Shown here: positions 8,477 through 16,702 of the stretch, piece by piece
Numbering within the stretch: position 1 is the first letter of the stretch
How the letters are laid out: each line of letters starts with the position of its first letter
Assembly: GCF_004403185.1 (NCBI RefSeq)
Contig: NZ_SOHJ01000011.1
Location: 186,001-250,000 of the forward strand
Direction of reading: 5' to 3'
Length of the DNA stretch: 64,000 bases
Source of the DNA: Cryobacterium suzukii
GTDB taxonomy: Bacteria > Actinomycetota > Actinomycetes > Actinomycetales > Microbacteriaceae
Translations under genes and position numbers: made by a program
The notes under the pieces: generated by a model
What the model saw: only the letters and a program-made list of their open reading frames with translations
Told to the model about the DNA's origin: nothing
Databases searched by the model: none

Positions 8477-9559
8477 TTAGTGGGCCGCGATGAGCTGGTC
8501 AGCGGCGGCACGCGCCCAGCGTTCGGCCTCGGCGAGCGACTCCCTGGTAAGTTCTGCGCCCTGTTCGTGGGATTCGACCACGCGCAGCACCGTGTCGACG
8601 ATGTCCAGAAAACCGATGCGTCCGGCGTGAAAAGCAGCAACGGCCTGCTCGTTGGCCGCGTTGAATACCGCGGGATAGGTGCCACCCTTGCGGCCGACCT
8701 TCTTGGCCAGTTCGACCGCGGGAAAGGCCGCGTTGTCGAGGGGTTCAAAAGTCCAGCTGTGCGGCACTGTCCAGTCGATCGGAGTGCCAACTGCGGCTAC
8801 CCGGTTCGGCCAGTCCAGTCCGAGCGAGATCGGCAGCCGCATGTCCGGGGGGCTTGCCTGCGCGATCGTCGACCCATCGACGAATTCGACCATCGAGTGC
8901 ACCACGGATTGCGGGTGGACGACGGCGTCAATGCGATCGTATTCCACGTCGAACAACAGGTGCGCCTCGATGATTTCCAGGCCCTTGTTCACGAGGGTGG
9001 CCGAGTTGGTAGTCACCACGAGGCCCATATTCCAGGTGGGGTGCGCGAGGGCCTGCGTGGGCGTGACCCGGGCAAGCTGTTGCCGGGTAAAACCGCGAAA
9101 CGGCCCACCGGATGCCGTCAGCACGAGTCGACGCACTTCGTGCTGGGTTCCTGCAAGCAATGCCTGCGCAATGGCGGAGTGTTCGGAGTCAACGGGCACG
9201 ATCTGGCCGGGAGCCGCGATCGATTTCACGAGGTCACCGCCGACAATGAGCGACTCCTTATTCGCCAAGGCCAGGATGCGACCAGCCTTCAACGCGGCGA
9301 GCGTCGGCCCGAGCCCGACCGAACCGGTGATGCCGTTCAGCACGACGTCGGCGTCGACGTCCCGCACAAGCTGCTCGGCAGCATCCGCTCCCAGGGCTGT
9401 GTGCTCGACCTGAAAGTCGAGGGCTTGCTCCGCGAGCAGGTCGCGGTCACTGCCGGCCGCGAGGCCAACCACCTCGAATCGTTCAGGGTTGGCGCGGATA
9501 ACGTCGAGGGCCTGGGTTCCGATCGAGCCCGTAGACCCGAGGATAATTACTCGCTGCAC
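8477..9559 (-). CDS. dxr: 1-deoxy-D-xylulose 5-phosphate reductoisomerase
   Basis: A 360-residue enzyme that converts DXP to 2-C-methyl-D-erythritol 4-phosphate with NADPH in the MEP isoprenoid pathway. The dinucleotide loop GSTGSIG is at residues 8-14, the metal/substrate segment VDSEHSA lies mid-protein and SGGPFRGF follows. The length is slightly under the usual 385-400 residues. The start is GTG at 9559, with GGAGGG directly before it and a TAGCAT box 6 nt upstream. The gene converges with the kinase/lipoprotein pair with only 8 nt between stop codons. Confidence 0.95.
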   Translation of the reverse strand: MQRVIILGSTGSIGTQALDVIRANPERFEVVGLAAGSDRDLLAEQALDFQVEHTALGADAAEQLVRDVDADVVLNGITGSVGLGPTLAALKAGRILALANKESLIVGGDLVKSIAAPGQIVPVDSEHSAIAQALLAGTQHEVRRLVLTASGGPFRGFTRQQLARVTPTQALAHPTWNMGLVVTTNSATLVNKGLEIIEAHLLFDVEYDRIDAVVHPQSVVHSMVEFVDGSTIAQASPPDMRLPISLGLDWPNRVAAVGTPIDWTVPHSWTFEPLDNAAFPAVELAKKVGRKGGTYPAVFNAANEQAVAAFHAGRIGFLDIVDTVLRVVESHEQGAELTRESLAEAERWARAAADQLIAAH

Positions 9560-9565
9560 CCCTCC

Positions 9566-9571
9566 ATGCTA
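9566..9571 (-). promoter_or_regulatory. -10 box for dxr
   Basis: TAGCAT on the minus strand, 6 nt from the dxr GTG. The same 44-bp gap holds the opposing plsC box, so the two promoters are back to back. Confidence 0.5.
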
Positions 9572-9591
9572 GGTGCACGCCGTCCGTGGCG

Positions 9592-9597
9592 TAGTGT
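9592..9597 (+). promoter_or_regulatory. -10 box for leaderless plsC-like gene
   Basis: TAGTGT, 6 nt before the GTG at 9604, with no ribosome site between. The predicted transcript starts at the GTG itself. Confidence 0.5.
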
Positions 9598-9603
9598 CAA
9601 CGG

Positions 9604-10431
9604 GTGACCGGTGCCAGAGCAGAACCCAAAGACGACGACGCAACCGGTCCCCTCGATAGCGACCCCTCAGCCGTCATCGCCGACGTGCCCGACGAACCAG
9701 AACGCGTGAAGCGTCCGGGATTCGTCTACTTTCTTGGCTACGGCATCATGGCCCCGGTCGCCCGCATCGTGTTTCGCCCGCACATCGTTGGCCGTGAAAA
9801 CATCCCGGCGACCGGCAAAGTCATCCTCGCCAGCAACCACCTGTCTTTCATCGACAGCATCGTCATCCCACTCGTCGCGACCCGCCGGGTGCAGTTTCTC
9901 GCGAAATCGACCTACTTCACCGGAACCGGGTTTAAGGGCTGGGTGTCCCGCACGTTCTTCACCGCGATCGGTGCGATCGGGGTCGAACGCGGCGCCGGAC
10001 AGGCCGCGCAGGTCGCGCTCGACGCCGGTCGCGCCGTACTCGAAGCCGAGGGCGCCTTCGCGATCTACCCGGAGGGCACACGTTCTCTCGACGGCCGTCT
10101 CTATAAGGGCCGCACCGGAGTCGCCTGGCTTGCCCTCACCACTGGCGCCGTCGTGGTACCGGTCGGACTGATCGGCACGCAGGAGATCCAGCCGGTCGGC
10201 ACCAAGGTTCCGCGAATCCGCCGGGTCACGGTCAGCTTCGGCGAACCGCTCGATCTCAGCCATCACGGGCATGCCACATCGGGCAAGGCCCGCCGCCAGG
10301 CAACGGATGAGATCATGGCGGCCATTCACGGCCTGTCCGGCCAGGAATTGGCTCATGCTTACAACGAATCGCCCCCGGTTGGCACGCTGAATCGCCTCGC
10401 CCACCGGGTCTTTCCGCGCGAACGCCTGTAG
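9604..10431 (+). CDS. 1-acyl-sn-glycerol-3-phosphate acyltransferase (PlsC family)
   Basis: A 275-residue acyltransferase. The HX4D motif is His79-Asp84 in NHLSFIDS and the glycerolipid-binding motif is YPEGTRS near residue 158. It would acylate lysophosphatidic acid at the membrane in phospholipid synthesis. The first about 35 residues are acidic and probably disordered. The start is GTG without a ribosome site. It is not in an operon: dxr is divergent and the next gene has its own promoter-like box. Confidence 0.88.
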   Translation: MTGARAEPKDDDATGPLDSDPSAVIADVPDEPERVKRPGFVYFLGYGIMAPVARIVFRPHIVGRENIPATGKVILASNHLSFIDSIVIPLVATRRVQFLAKSTYFTGTGFKGWVSRTFFTAIGAIGVERGAGQAAQVALDAGRAVLEAEGAFAIYPEGTRSLDGRLYKGRTGVAWLALTTGAVVVPVGLIGTQEIQPVGTKVPRIRRVTVSFGEPLDLSHHGHATSGKARRQATDEIMAAIHGLSGQELAHAYNESPPVGTLNRLAHRVFPRERL

Positions 10432-10471
10432 CCGTAACCCACACGCATTCGGTCTCAAGCGGCGACAGTCA

Positions 10472-10477
10472 TAGGCT
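10472..10477 (+). promoter_or_regulatory. -10 box for leaderless gabT copy 1
   Basis: TAGGCT, 6 nt before the ATG at 10484. The same box in the context CATAGGCTGGAG recurs before cysK at 50931. Confidence 0.5.
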
Positions 10478-10483
10478 GGAGCA

Positions 10484-11830
10484 ATGACTGCAACGTATTC
10501 GGTGCCCCAGCAACGCAAACTCGTCACGGCTCTTCCCGGCCCCAAGTCGGTTGAACTTCAGGCTCGTCGGGAGAAGACGGTCGCCCGCGGCGCCGGAACC
10601 CTCGCCAACATCTACATGGACCACGGCGCGGGAGCGATCCTGGTCGACGTCGACGGAAACCAGATCATCGACCTCGGCTGCGGCATCGGGGTGACCACGA
10701 TCGGTCACGCGCATCCGGACGTCGCGGCGGCAGCATCCGCGCAGGCAGCGAAACTGACCCACACCCTGTTCACGGTAACGCCATACGAAAACTATGTGGC
10801 AGTGGCCGAAAAGCTCGCCGAGATCACCCCCGGTGACTTTGAGAAGCACTCGATTTTGGTCAACTCCGGCGCTGAGGCCGTCGAGAACGCGGTGAAGATC
10901 GCCCGCAAGTTCACCGGCCGCCGCGCGATCGTGGCCCTCGACCATGCCTTCCACGGCCGCACCAACCTGACCATGACAATGACCTATCGCCCCTGGCCGG
11001 AACGTGCCGGTATGGGTCCGTTCCCCGGTGAGATCTACAGCGTCCCCACCAGCTACCCGTTCCGAGACGGGCTCAGCGGGCTCGAAGCGGCCGAGAAAAC
11101 CATTGACTACATCACGACTCACATCGGAGCGACCGAGATCGCAGCGTTCTTCGTCGAGCCGATCCAGGGCGACGGCGGCGTCGTCATTCCTGCGCCCGGC
11201 TACTTCAAGCGGATTCGCGAATTCTGCACCGAGAACGGCATCGTCTTCGTCGCCGATGAGATTCAGGCTGGCATCGCCCGCACCGGCGTCTGGTACTCGA
11301 TCGAGCACCACGACGTCGTACCCGACCTGGTGACCACGGCCAAGGGCATCGCCGGCGGCTTTCCCCTCGCAGCCGTCACCGGCCGCGCCGACATCATGGA
11401 TTCCGTGCAGCCCGGCGGTATCGGCGGCACCTTCGGTGGCAACCCGGTCTCGACCGCAGCAGCCCTCGCGGTGTTCAACCTGATCGAGCGCGACAACCTG
11501 CTCGGCGAGGCGCAACGGGTCGAAGCCGCACTCTGGGCGCGCATCGGCGACTGGGCCGAGAAGTTCTCCATCGTCGGCGAGGTACGCGGCAAGGGAGCCA
11601 TGTTCGGCGTGGAGCTGGTGCACCCCGGCACCAAGAAGCCCTACCCAGAGGCCTTGACTGCCGTAATCAAGCACGCGACCACGAACGGGGTCATCGCGCT
11701 GGATGCCGGCAGCTGGGATTCCGTGCTGCGCATCATGCCCAGCGTCGTGATCTCCGACGAGCTGATCGATGACGCTGCGACCGTGCTCGAAGAAGCACTC
11801 ACCGCCCTGGTGGCCGCCTACCCCGCGTAA
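10484..11830 (+). CDS. gabT: 4-aminobutyrate-2-oxoglutarate transaminase, copy 1
   Basis: A 448-residue class-III aminotransferase of GabT type. The PLP lysine is K287 in TTAKGIAGGF; NSGAEAVENAVKIAR and DEIQAGIARTG are the cofactor-phosphate and ring-binding segments. It converts GABA plus 2-oxoglutarate to succinate semialdehyde plus glutamate. A close paralogue lies at 15298-16698; the two share the unusual start TYSVxQxRKxVTAxPGP. No partner dehydrogenase (gabD) is adjacent. It faces the PadR-controlled operon convergently across a 79-nt repeat element. Confidence 0.92.
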   Translation: MTATYSVPQQRKLVTALPGPKSVELQARREKTVARGAGTLANIYMDHGAGAILVDVDGNQIIDLGCGIGVTTIGHAHPDVAAAASAQAAKLTHTLFTVTPYENYVAVAEKLAEITPGDFEKHSILVNSGAEAVENAVKIARKFTGRRAIVALDHAFHGRTNLTMTMTYRPWPERAGMGPFPGEIYSVPTSYPFRDGLSGLEAAEKTIDYITTHIGATEIAAFFVEPIQGDGGVVIPAPGYFKRIREFCTENGIVFVADEIQAGIARTGVWYSIEHHDVVPDLVTTAKGIAGGFPLAAVTGRADIMDSVQPGGIGGTFGGNPVSTAAALAVFNLIERDNLLGEAQRVEAALWARIGDWAEKFSIVGEVRGKGAMFGVELVHPGTKKPYPEALTAVIKHATTNGVIALDAGSWDSVLRIMPSVVISDELIDDAATVLEEALTALVAAYPA

Positions 11831-11852
11831 CCCGGCGTCACTCCCCCGTTCA

Positions 11853-11931
11853 CCGAGCCGTGAGTTTCGGCCACCGAGCCGTGAGTTTGTGGCCAGTTCA
11901 GCACTGAAATGGCCTCAAGCTCACGGCTCGG
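11853..11931 (+). repeat. 79-nt hairpin repeat element, copy A
   Basis: A direct repeat of copy B (13747-13825), the same length without gaps. Its right part (11874-11931) is a 58-nt inverted repeat: arms CCGAGCCGTGAGTTTGTGGC and the matching strand, around an inner TTCAG-CA-CTGAA palindrome. It sits between convergent genes and could act as a terminator here, although no T-run follows. More pieces of the arm sequence (GTCACGGCTCG, GCACGGCTCATG) continue to about 11990. Apart from this and the small ORF from 12031 the gap is empty. Confidence 0.85.
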
Positions 11932-12030
11932 CAGCGCGAGACGCCGCAAAGTCACGGCTCGCCGGCGCGGCACGGCTCATGGCTGGCGAATTCCAGAACG
12001 CCTTGTGCCAACTCAGCCCGCGCAATCCCG

Positions 12031-12162
12031 TCAGGTCGAGGTTGGCGCCCACCCCGCGTATTTACCCGTGGCGACCCAATTAGTGATGTCAACGGACCGG
12101 GTGGGCGGCAGCTCGAGTGCAGACGGGCTGATGACGATCGGCACGTTGGACGGGCGCGTCAT
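12031..12162 (-). CDS. Predicted 43-residue protein coupled to the PadR operon
   Basis: An unannotated-type small frame. Its ATG at 12160-12162 overlaps the stop of the preceding membrane-protein gene by 4 nt (ATGA), the same coupling used between the two genes upstream. The product begins MTRPSNVPIVISPSALELPP, has no signal or membrane segment, and ends APTST. Codon use is G/C-rich in third position. Directly after the stop another frame (from about 12042 leftward) reads NLDLTGLRGLSWHKAFWNSP, so this could also be the front part of a longer gene broken by a frameshift. No family recognised. Confidence 0.5.
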   Translation of the reverse strand: MTRPSNVPIVISPSALELPPTRSVDITNWVATGKYAGWAPTST

Positions 12163-13298
12163 TGTTCGGCCACTGGTGCAGCGGATGCTGTCGGTTCCGG
12201 CAACAGCGTGGGCGCGGGTGTCGGCGACGACGACGGTGTCGGCGACGACGGTGTGGGCGACGGCTCCCCCGGCGCCTCGACGAGCGGCCGCACCTGGGCG
12301 AACGGGAACGACGCGGGCGCTGCATCCGTTTGGTCGGCCGGTCCGACGTAGTCGTAGGTGTAGTCGATGTCCGCTGACTTCACCAGGCGCAGCGGGAACA
12401 CGTTCCAGCCGCTGCCGCCCGGCACCAACAGACTCGGCACGACCAAGTCCTGCTCGCCGGCCGCATCAAGCTGGGGAAGGTTGTTTGCGTTGGCCGGGTC
12501 ATTGACCACGTTGAGCGCGCGCCCATCCTGGTCGAACAGCTGCACGTCACGAAGCGGCTGACCATCGGCGTCATAGGCGAACAGGTTGGTCACCTCCTGG
12601 CCGTTTTGGAGGAGTCCCTGCGTGCTGTACGTGTCGTACTCCATATACGCGCTGGCCTGCGCGTTCGCCGCTTGATGCGCCGTGAGATTCAGCACCAACG
12701 GCAGCGCCAGGACCGCGCACACGCTGACCACGGTGCGAAACCGTGGGAGCCAGCGCCAGGGCAGCCACCGGCCGCGCCCCCACTGCACACTCAGAATCAC
12801 GAAGGCGCAGAGCACAAGCCAACGCACGGGGTCGGTCGGCACCGTACTGATCGCGCCGCCCACAAAGATCTCTGCGACCGCGTAGACCACCCAGCCGCGC
12901 AGCACCCACCAGAGCGGGCGCAACACGAGCAGAAAGTCGAGTACCGCCGCACCGGCCGCGCTCGAGCGGATGCGCCGGGCCGCGTCCGCTCGCGCAGCAC
13001 CGGCCCGGGCGCGCAGTCGGCGCCGCGCCGACACCCGAACCGTCGGCGTCGCTCCCCGCACGGGAAGCCCGGCCGCGCCGCGCAACTCGTCGGCGTAGGC
13101 GACCGGATCGCCGAGCTCGAAGTCTGGCGCAGCGGCACCAGCATCGGCATCATCGAAGTCAGCGGCCTGCTCCATCAGGTCGGCCTCCAGACCGTCAGTG
13201 AGGTCGTCGACATCGTCGGCCGGCAAATCGCTCAGGGCGGCCCGCACGGCCAGGGCAAAGTCGCGAATGGGCTGGGTGGTGGTGGCGGTGTCGCTCAT
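12159..13298 (-). CDS. HAAS-type membrane protein, partner of PadR regulator
   Basis: A 379-residue protein of unknown function. The first about 75 residues resemble the HAAS/DUF1700 domain (ALSDLPADDVDDLTDGLE), which commonly accompanies PadR regulators. An Arg/Ala-rich linker follows, then about three membrane segments (roughly residues 125-220), an extracytoplasmic domain, and a Pro/Ser/Thr tail rich in SPTPS that ends at the stop. Both ends overlap neighbours by 4 nt (padR upstream, a 43-residue frame downstream). A role in sensing envelope or lipid stress is inferred from the family, not seen. Confidence 0.72.
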   Translation of the reverse strand: MSDTATTTQPIRDFALAVRAALSDLPADDVDDLTDGLEADLMEQAADFDDADAGAAAPDFELGDPVAYADELRGAAGLPVRGATPTVRVSARRRLRARAGAARADAARRIRSSAAGAAVLDFLLVLRPLWWVLRGWVVYAVAEIFVGGAISTVPTDPVRWLVLCAFVILSVQWGRGRWLPWRWLPRFRTVVSVCAVLALPLVLNLTAHQAANAQASAYMEYDTYSTQGLLQNGQEVTNLFAYDADGQPLRDVQLFDQDGRALNVVNDPANANNLPQLDAAGEQDLVVPSLLVPGGSGWNVFPLRLVKSADIDYTYDYVGPADQTDAAPASFPFAQVRPLVEAPGEPSPTPSSPTPSSSPTPAPTLLPEPTASAAPVAEQ

Positions 13299-13654
13299 GA
13301 GTTGTCGCCGATCGTGAGTAGGGTAACTGCGGGTTGCGGCCGTTCGAGCAGCCGGGTGAGGGTATCGGCGAAGTGAGTCCAGTTCGCACGTTGTTCGGCG
13401 AGCATGGCCCTGCCGTTCGCGTTCATTCCGTAGTACTTGCGGTGCGGTCCGCCGTCGGACGGCACGACGTAGCTCGACAGCGCCCCCGCGCTGTATAGCC
13501 GACGGAGTGTGCCGTAGACCGACGCGTCGCCGACCTCATCGAGCCCGGCGGCGCGCAACCGACGCACAATGTCATAGCCGTAGCCGTCGTCATCGACGAT
13601 CACGGCCAAAACGGCCATATCGAGCACCCCCTTGAGTAACTGGGTGGTATCCAT
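13295..13654 (-). CDS. PadR-family transcriptional regulator
   Basis: I start the gene at 13654 (119 residues) because AAGGGA precedes that ATG at good spacing and the family begins with this MDTTQLLKGVLDMAVLAVI-type helix. The winged helix-turn-helix spans most of the protein (YDIVRRLRAAGL recognition region, then GDASVYGTLRRLYSAG). PadR proteins repress their own operon and adjacent membrane-protein genes, here the HAAS protein and the 43-residue frame. A hairpin repeat copy lies about 100 nt upstream. Confidence 0.85.
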   Translation of the reverse strand: MDTTQLLKGVLDMAVLAVIVDDDGYGYDIVRRLRAAGLDEVGDASVYGTLRRLYSAGALSSYVVPSDGGPHRKYYGMNANGRAMLAEQRANWTHFADTLTRLLERPQPAVTLLTIGDNS

Positions 13655-13746
13655 CGGTATCCCTTCGATCAGCACGAACCTTCAACGCACCCCACACTAC
13701 TATGCAAACCGCACTACCGCGCCATCCGCAATTTCGAAAGCCCTCG

Positions 13747-13825
13747 TCGAGCCGTGAATTTCGGCCGCCGAGCCGTGAGCTCGCGGCTATTTCAGCGCTG
13801 AAATGGCGTCAAACTCACGGCCCGG
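13747..13825 (+). repeat. 79-nt hairpin repeat element, copy B
   Basis: The same element and orientation as copy A at 11853-11931. The 58-nt inverted repeat (13768-13825) has the perfect inner palindrome ATTTCAGCGCTGAAAT at 13789-13804; the loop differs from copy A by CA to CG while the stem is kept. It lies between the divergent padR and lipoprotein genes, where a terminator role is unlikely. Confidence 0.85.
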
Positions 13826-13923
13826 GCGCGCAGCGCCCTCCAACGGCGGCGACCGGCTCATGACCGCCCGGACTAGACTCGCGCTTGGACAAAGATGTTA
13901 TGCAGTGAACGAGCGGGGGCTCA

Positions 13924-14667
13924 ATGAATTTCAGTAGTGCCGGTGGCAATAATTCACGCAGCGGTCAGCGCATACGCGCCATGGAGTCATCGAGGCGCCG
14001 GCAGACTACGGTGATCGCGCGTGCAGTGACAGTTGTGCTGTCCGCACTAGTGCTTTCTGGATGCGCTTCGCCCGCGCCGGCTGCCCCGGAAGCGAGCGTG
14101 GCACCAACGCAAGCCGACACAACGCCAACGCCAACGGCGGCGGCCGCGACCGTTTCGACCATCACGATGAGCGGTTCGCAGTTAGTGAGCGAGACGGCGA
14201 CCGAACAGCCGCTCTCTAGCGTTGACTTTTCGGAGGGGACGGACGCCGCCGTGCTCTTCTTCACCGACGCACTGGCGACTTCGCCAGAGCATTCTACGGG
14301 CGAGATTGAGGCGTGCGGCAACGTGACGGCCCGCTATTCCTGGGGCGGCACCGCGCTCGTGCTCGATGTCTGGGAACCGGCTGGTTTTGTTGTCACCTTC
14401 AATGAGCCCAGCTTCAATGGCATCACCTTGGAAAGCAGCGGCAACTTCGCGGTCGGCGACAATGCCCAAGCCTTCTTCGATGCACTTCCCCCCGAGCAGG
14501 CTTTCGATGAGTACAACGACGGCTCTGGGCCCTTCGTCTACGACAAAGTAGCCGACGCCTCCCCCTGGGGCGAAAGCAACGCCTACGGAGGCGTCGCCCG
14601 TCTGGTGACCGGCGGAGAAGTCGTGAGCATCGTTGCGCCCGATACGACGCGCGCCTTCTACTGCTAA
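13924..14667 (+). CDS. Hypothetical secreted lipoprotein
   Basis: A protein of 247 residues from ATG 13924 (GGGGG stands 5 nt before it); an internal ATG at 13981 would give 228 residues with a more compact signal peptide. Either way the N-terminus carries Arg residues, a hydrophobic core VTVVLSALVLSGC and a lipobox ending in Cys. A Thr/Pro/Ala-rich linker follows, then a globular domain with two more cysteines (EACGNVT and the last residue Cys), which may pair. No family recognised; not in an operon. Confidence 0.7.
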   Translation: MNFSSAGGNNSRSGQRIRAMESSRRRQTTVIARAVTVVLSALVLSGCASPAPAAPEASVAPTQADTTPTPTAAAATVSTITMSGSQLVSETATEQPLSSVDFSEGTDAAVLFFTDALATSPEHSTGEIEACGNVTARYSWGGTALVLDVWEPAGFVVTFNEPSFNGITLESSGNFAVGDNAQAFFDALPPEQAFDEYNDGSGPFVYDKVADASPWGESNAYGGVARLVTGGEVVSIVAPDTTRAFYC

Positions 14668-14680
14668 ACCTGCTCGCCCT

Positions 14681-14695
14681 GCCGTGAATTTCGGC
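14681..14695 (+). repeat. Fragment of the 79-nt repeat
   Basis: The 15-mer GCCGTGAATTTCGGC is identical to 13751-13765 in copy B and lies in the 47-bp gap between two convergent genes. It is itself a short inverted repeat (GCCG/CGGC). Confidence 0.55.
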
Positions 14696-14714
14696 TCGGC
14701 CGGGGTTCAATCCT

Positions 14715-15197
14715 CTAGACGGTGGTTACCGGCTCGTGCCCGACCGGAAAGTTCATCGACGCGCCGATGAAGCATTCACGGGCAGCCTCGGCGTGCAACG
14801 ACTGCGCGAACTCGACCTGCTCGGGATCCGTGATCGTCACGCGGGGGCGCAGGGTAACGGATACGAAACTGCCGCCGCCGCCCGGCCGCTGCCGCATGAC
14901 GCCGACCGCGGAATCGGTGTACGCAACGACCGTGACCCCGTGGCGCACGGCCACGTGAAGGTACGACAACATGTGGCACTGGCTCAGCGCCGCGAGCAGC
15001 AGTTCCTCCGGGTTCCAGCGTTCGGCATTGCCGTGAAAGGTCGGATCACTCGACCCCTTGATGACGGCCTTGACCTCGGCACCCCTGCCGAGCGGAGTGA
15101 TCGTGTGCTGCCGGCCGTACGCTCGGTAGTTGCTTGTGCCGGTGCCCTCGTTGCCGGTCCAGTCCACCCGAACCGCGTAATTGTGTTCGCCAAGCAT
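14715..15197 (-). CDS. OsmC-family peroxiredoxin-like protein
   Basis: The start is taken at 15197 (160 residues) because GAGGGGG precedes this ATG and the product then has the usual OsmC length. One reactive Cys lies in LAALSQCHMLSYL; the second is in AARECFIGASMNFPV near the C-terminus, the OsmC/Ohr arrangement. The order of elements and the phrase GSSDPTFHG fit the YhfA/OsmC subgroup. Such proteins reduce organic hydroperoxides with thiol partners. It is divergent from the second gabT across a 100-bp gap holding an inverted repeat. Confidence 0.85.
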   Translation of the reverse strand: MLGEHNYAVRVDWTGNEGTGTSNYRAYGRQHTITPLGRGAEVKAVIKGSSDPTFHGNAERWNPEELLLAALSQCHMLSYLHVAVRHGVTVVAYTDSAVGVMRQRPGGGGSFVSVTLRPRVTITDPEQVEFAQSLHAEAARECFIGASMNFPVGHEPVTTV

Positions 15198-15222
15198 GAT
15201 TCCCCCTCGAAGGTGATCCAAA

Positions 15223-15245
15223 AATTGCCGTGTCGTACAGCAATT
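15223..15245. promoter_or_regulatory. Inverted repeat in the OsmC/gabT2 gap
   Basis: AATTGC (15223-15228) and GCAATT (15240-15245) are separated by 11 nt. The position between two divergent starts suits an operator for either gene. Confidence 0.35.
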
Positions 15246-15297
15246 CTGACAGCACAACCGACGTCGCGGGGAATGCGGTCGGTAAAGTGGATTCATC

Positions 15298-16698
15298 ATG
15301 ACTGACACTCTTATTGACCCTGCCACCGTTTCCGCACCGACATACTCGGTCACGCAAGAACGAAAGATCGTGACCGCCATACCCGGTCCGATCTCGGCGG
15401 CGTTGCATAAGCGGCGCCGAGCGGTCGTCTCCGATGGCGTCAGTTCCATGCTTCCCGTCTACATCAAGAAGGCCAACGGGGCGATCGTCGTCGACGTTGA
15501 CGGAAACCAATTCATCGACCTCGGCGCCGGAATCGGAGTGACCACGATCGGCCACACCGAGGCCAGTGTTGTCGCGGCGGCCGTCGAACAGTCCCAGGAC
15601 TTCATTCACACACTCTTCACCGTCACGCCCTACGAAGAGTACGTGCGCGTCGCCGAGTTGCTCGCCGAGCACACCCCGGGGGATTTTGCGAAGAAGAGCG
15701 TGCTCATCAACTCCGGAGCCGAAGCCGTTGAGAATGGCGTGAAGATCGCCCGCAAATACACCGGCCGCCGCGCCGTCGCCGTGCTCGACCACGCGTACCA
15801 CGGTCGCACGGTGCTGACCATGGCCATGAACTACAAGGCCATGCCCTACGCCACCGGCTACGGCCCGCTCGCGAGCGACGTGTACCACGCCCCTAGTTCC
15901 TACCCGTATCACGACGGCCTGACCGGTGCCGAAGCGGCCACCCGCACCATCGCCTACCTTGACAAGGTGATCGGAGCATCCGATCTGGCCTGCCTCGTCG
16001 TCGAACCCATCCAGGGCGAGGGCGGTTTCATGGTGCCAGCGGATGGCTACCTTCCCGCCCTCCAGGAATGGTGTACCGCCAACGGCGTCGTCATGATCGC
16101 CGATGAGATCCAGAGCGGCATGGCCCGAACGGGCAAGTACTTCGCGAGCGAGCACTTCGGCTGGATCCCCGACCTCGTGCTCAGCGCCAAGGGCATCGCC
16201 GGCGGTTTCCCGCTGGCTGCCGTCACCGGCCGCGCCGAGATCATGGATGCCTCGCAGCCCGGCGGCCTCGGCGGCACTTTCGGTGGCAACCCGGTATCCT
16301 GCGCCGCCGCCATTGCCGTGTTTGAGGCAATCGAGGCCAACAACCTGCTCGGCGAGGCAGCACGCATCGGGAAGTCTCTCACTGCGGGGCTGACCGCGCT
16401 GAAGAACAAGTACGACATCATCGGCGAGATTCGCGGACACGGCGCCATGATGGCGATCGAGCTCGTGCAGCCGGGCACGGGCGACACCACGAAAGCGCCG
16501 AACGCTGCCGCGGTGAGCGCCATCTCCACCTACGCCGGCCAAAACGGCGTTCTGCTGCTCACCGCAGGAACCTACGGCAACGTCCTGCGCTTCCTGCCGA
16601 GCCTGGCCCTGTCGGATGCTCTGATCGTCGATGCCCTCTCGGTGATCGACGATGCCATGGCCGCTCACGCTGCAGCGCTCACCGCGCCCACACACTGA
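15298..16698 (+). CDS. gabT: 4-aminobutyrate-2-oxoglutarate transaminase, copy 2
   Basis: A 466-residue GabT. The PLP lysine is K298 in SAKGIAGGFPLAAV; NSGAEAVENGVKIAR and DEIQSGMARTG match copy 1 at 10484. It makes succinate semialdehyde from GABA. A TAAAGT box lies at 15283-15288, 9 nt before the ATG, so the 5' leader would be only a few nt. The asparaginase gene starts 4 nt after its stop, probably in the same transcript, linking GABA and asparagine nitrogen salvage. Confidence 0.92.
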   Translation: MTDTLIDPATVSAPTYSVTQERKIVTAIPGPISAALHKRRRAVVSDGVSSMLPVYIKKANGAIVVDVDGNQFIDLGAGIGVTTIGHTEASVVAAAVEQSQDFIHTLFTVTPYEEYVRVAELLAEHTPGDFAKKSVLINSGAEAVENGVKIARKYTGRRAVAVLDHAYHGRTVLTMAMNYKAMPYATGYGPLASDVYHAPSSYPYHDGLTGAEAATRTIAYLDKVIGASDLACLVVEPIQGEGGFMVPADGYLPALQEWCTANGVVMIADEIQSGMARTGKYFASEHFGWIPDLVLSAKGIAGGFPLAAVTGRAEIMDASQPGGLGGTFGGNPVSCAAAIAVFEAIEANNLLGEAARIGKSLTAGLTALKNKYDIIGEIRGHGAMMAIELVQPGTGDTTKAPNAAAVSAISTYAGQNGVLLLTAGTYGNVLRFLPSLALSDALIVDALSVIDDAMAAHAAALTAPTH

Positions 16699-16702
16699 CG
16701 CC

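Noticed and set aside
11831-13860. Insertion sequence around the PadR operon
   Set aside because: The flanking 79-nt copies are direct repeats and the interior has no transposase or terminal inverted repeats; a mobile origin remains possible but is not shown.
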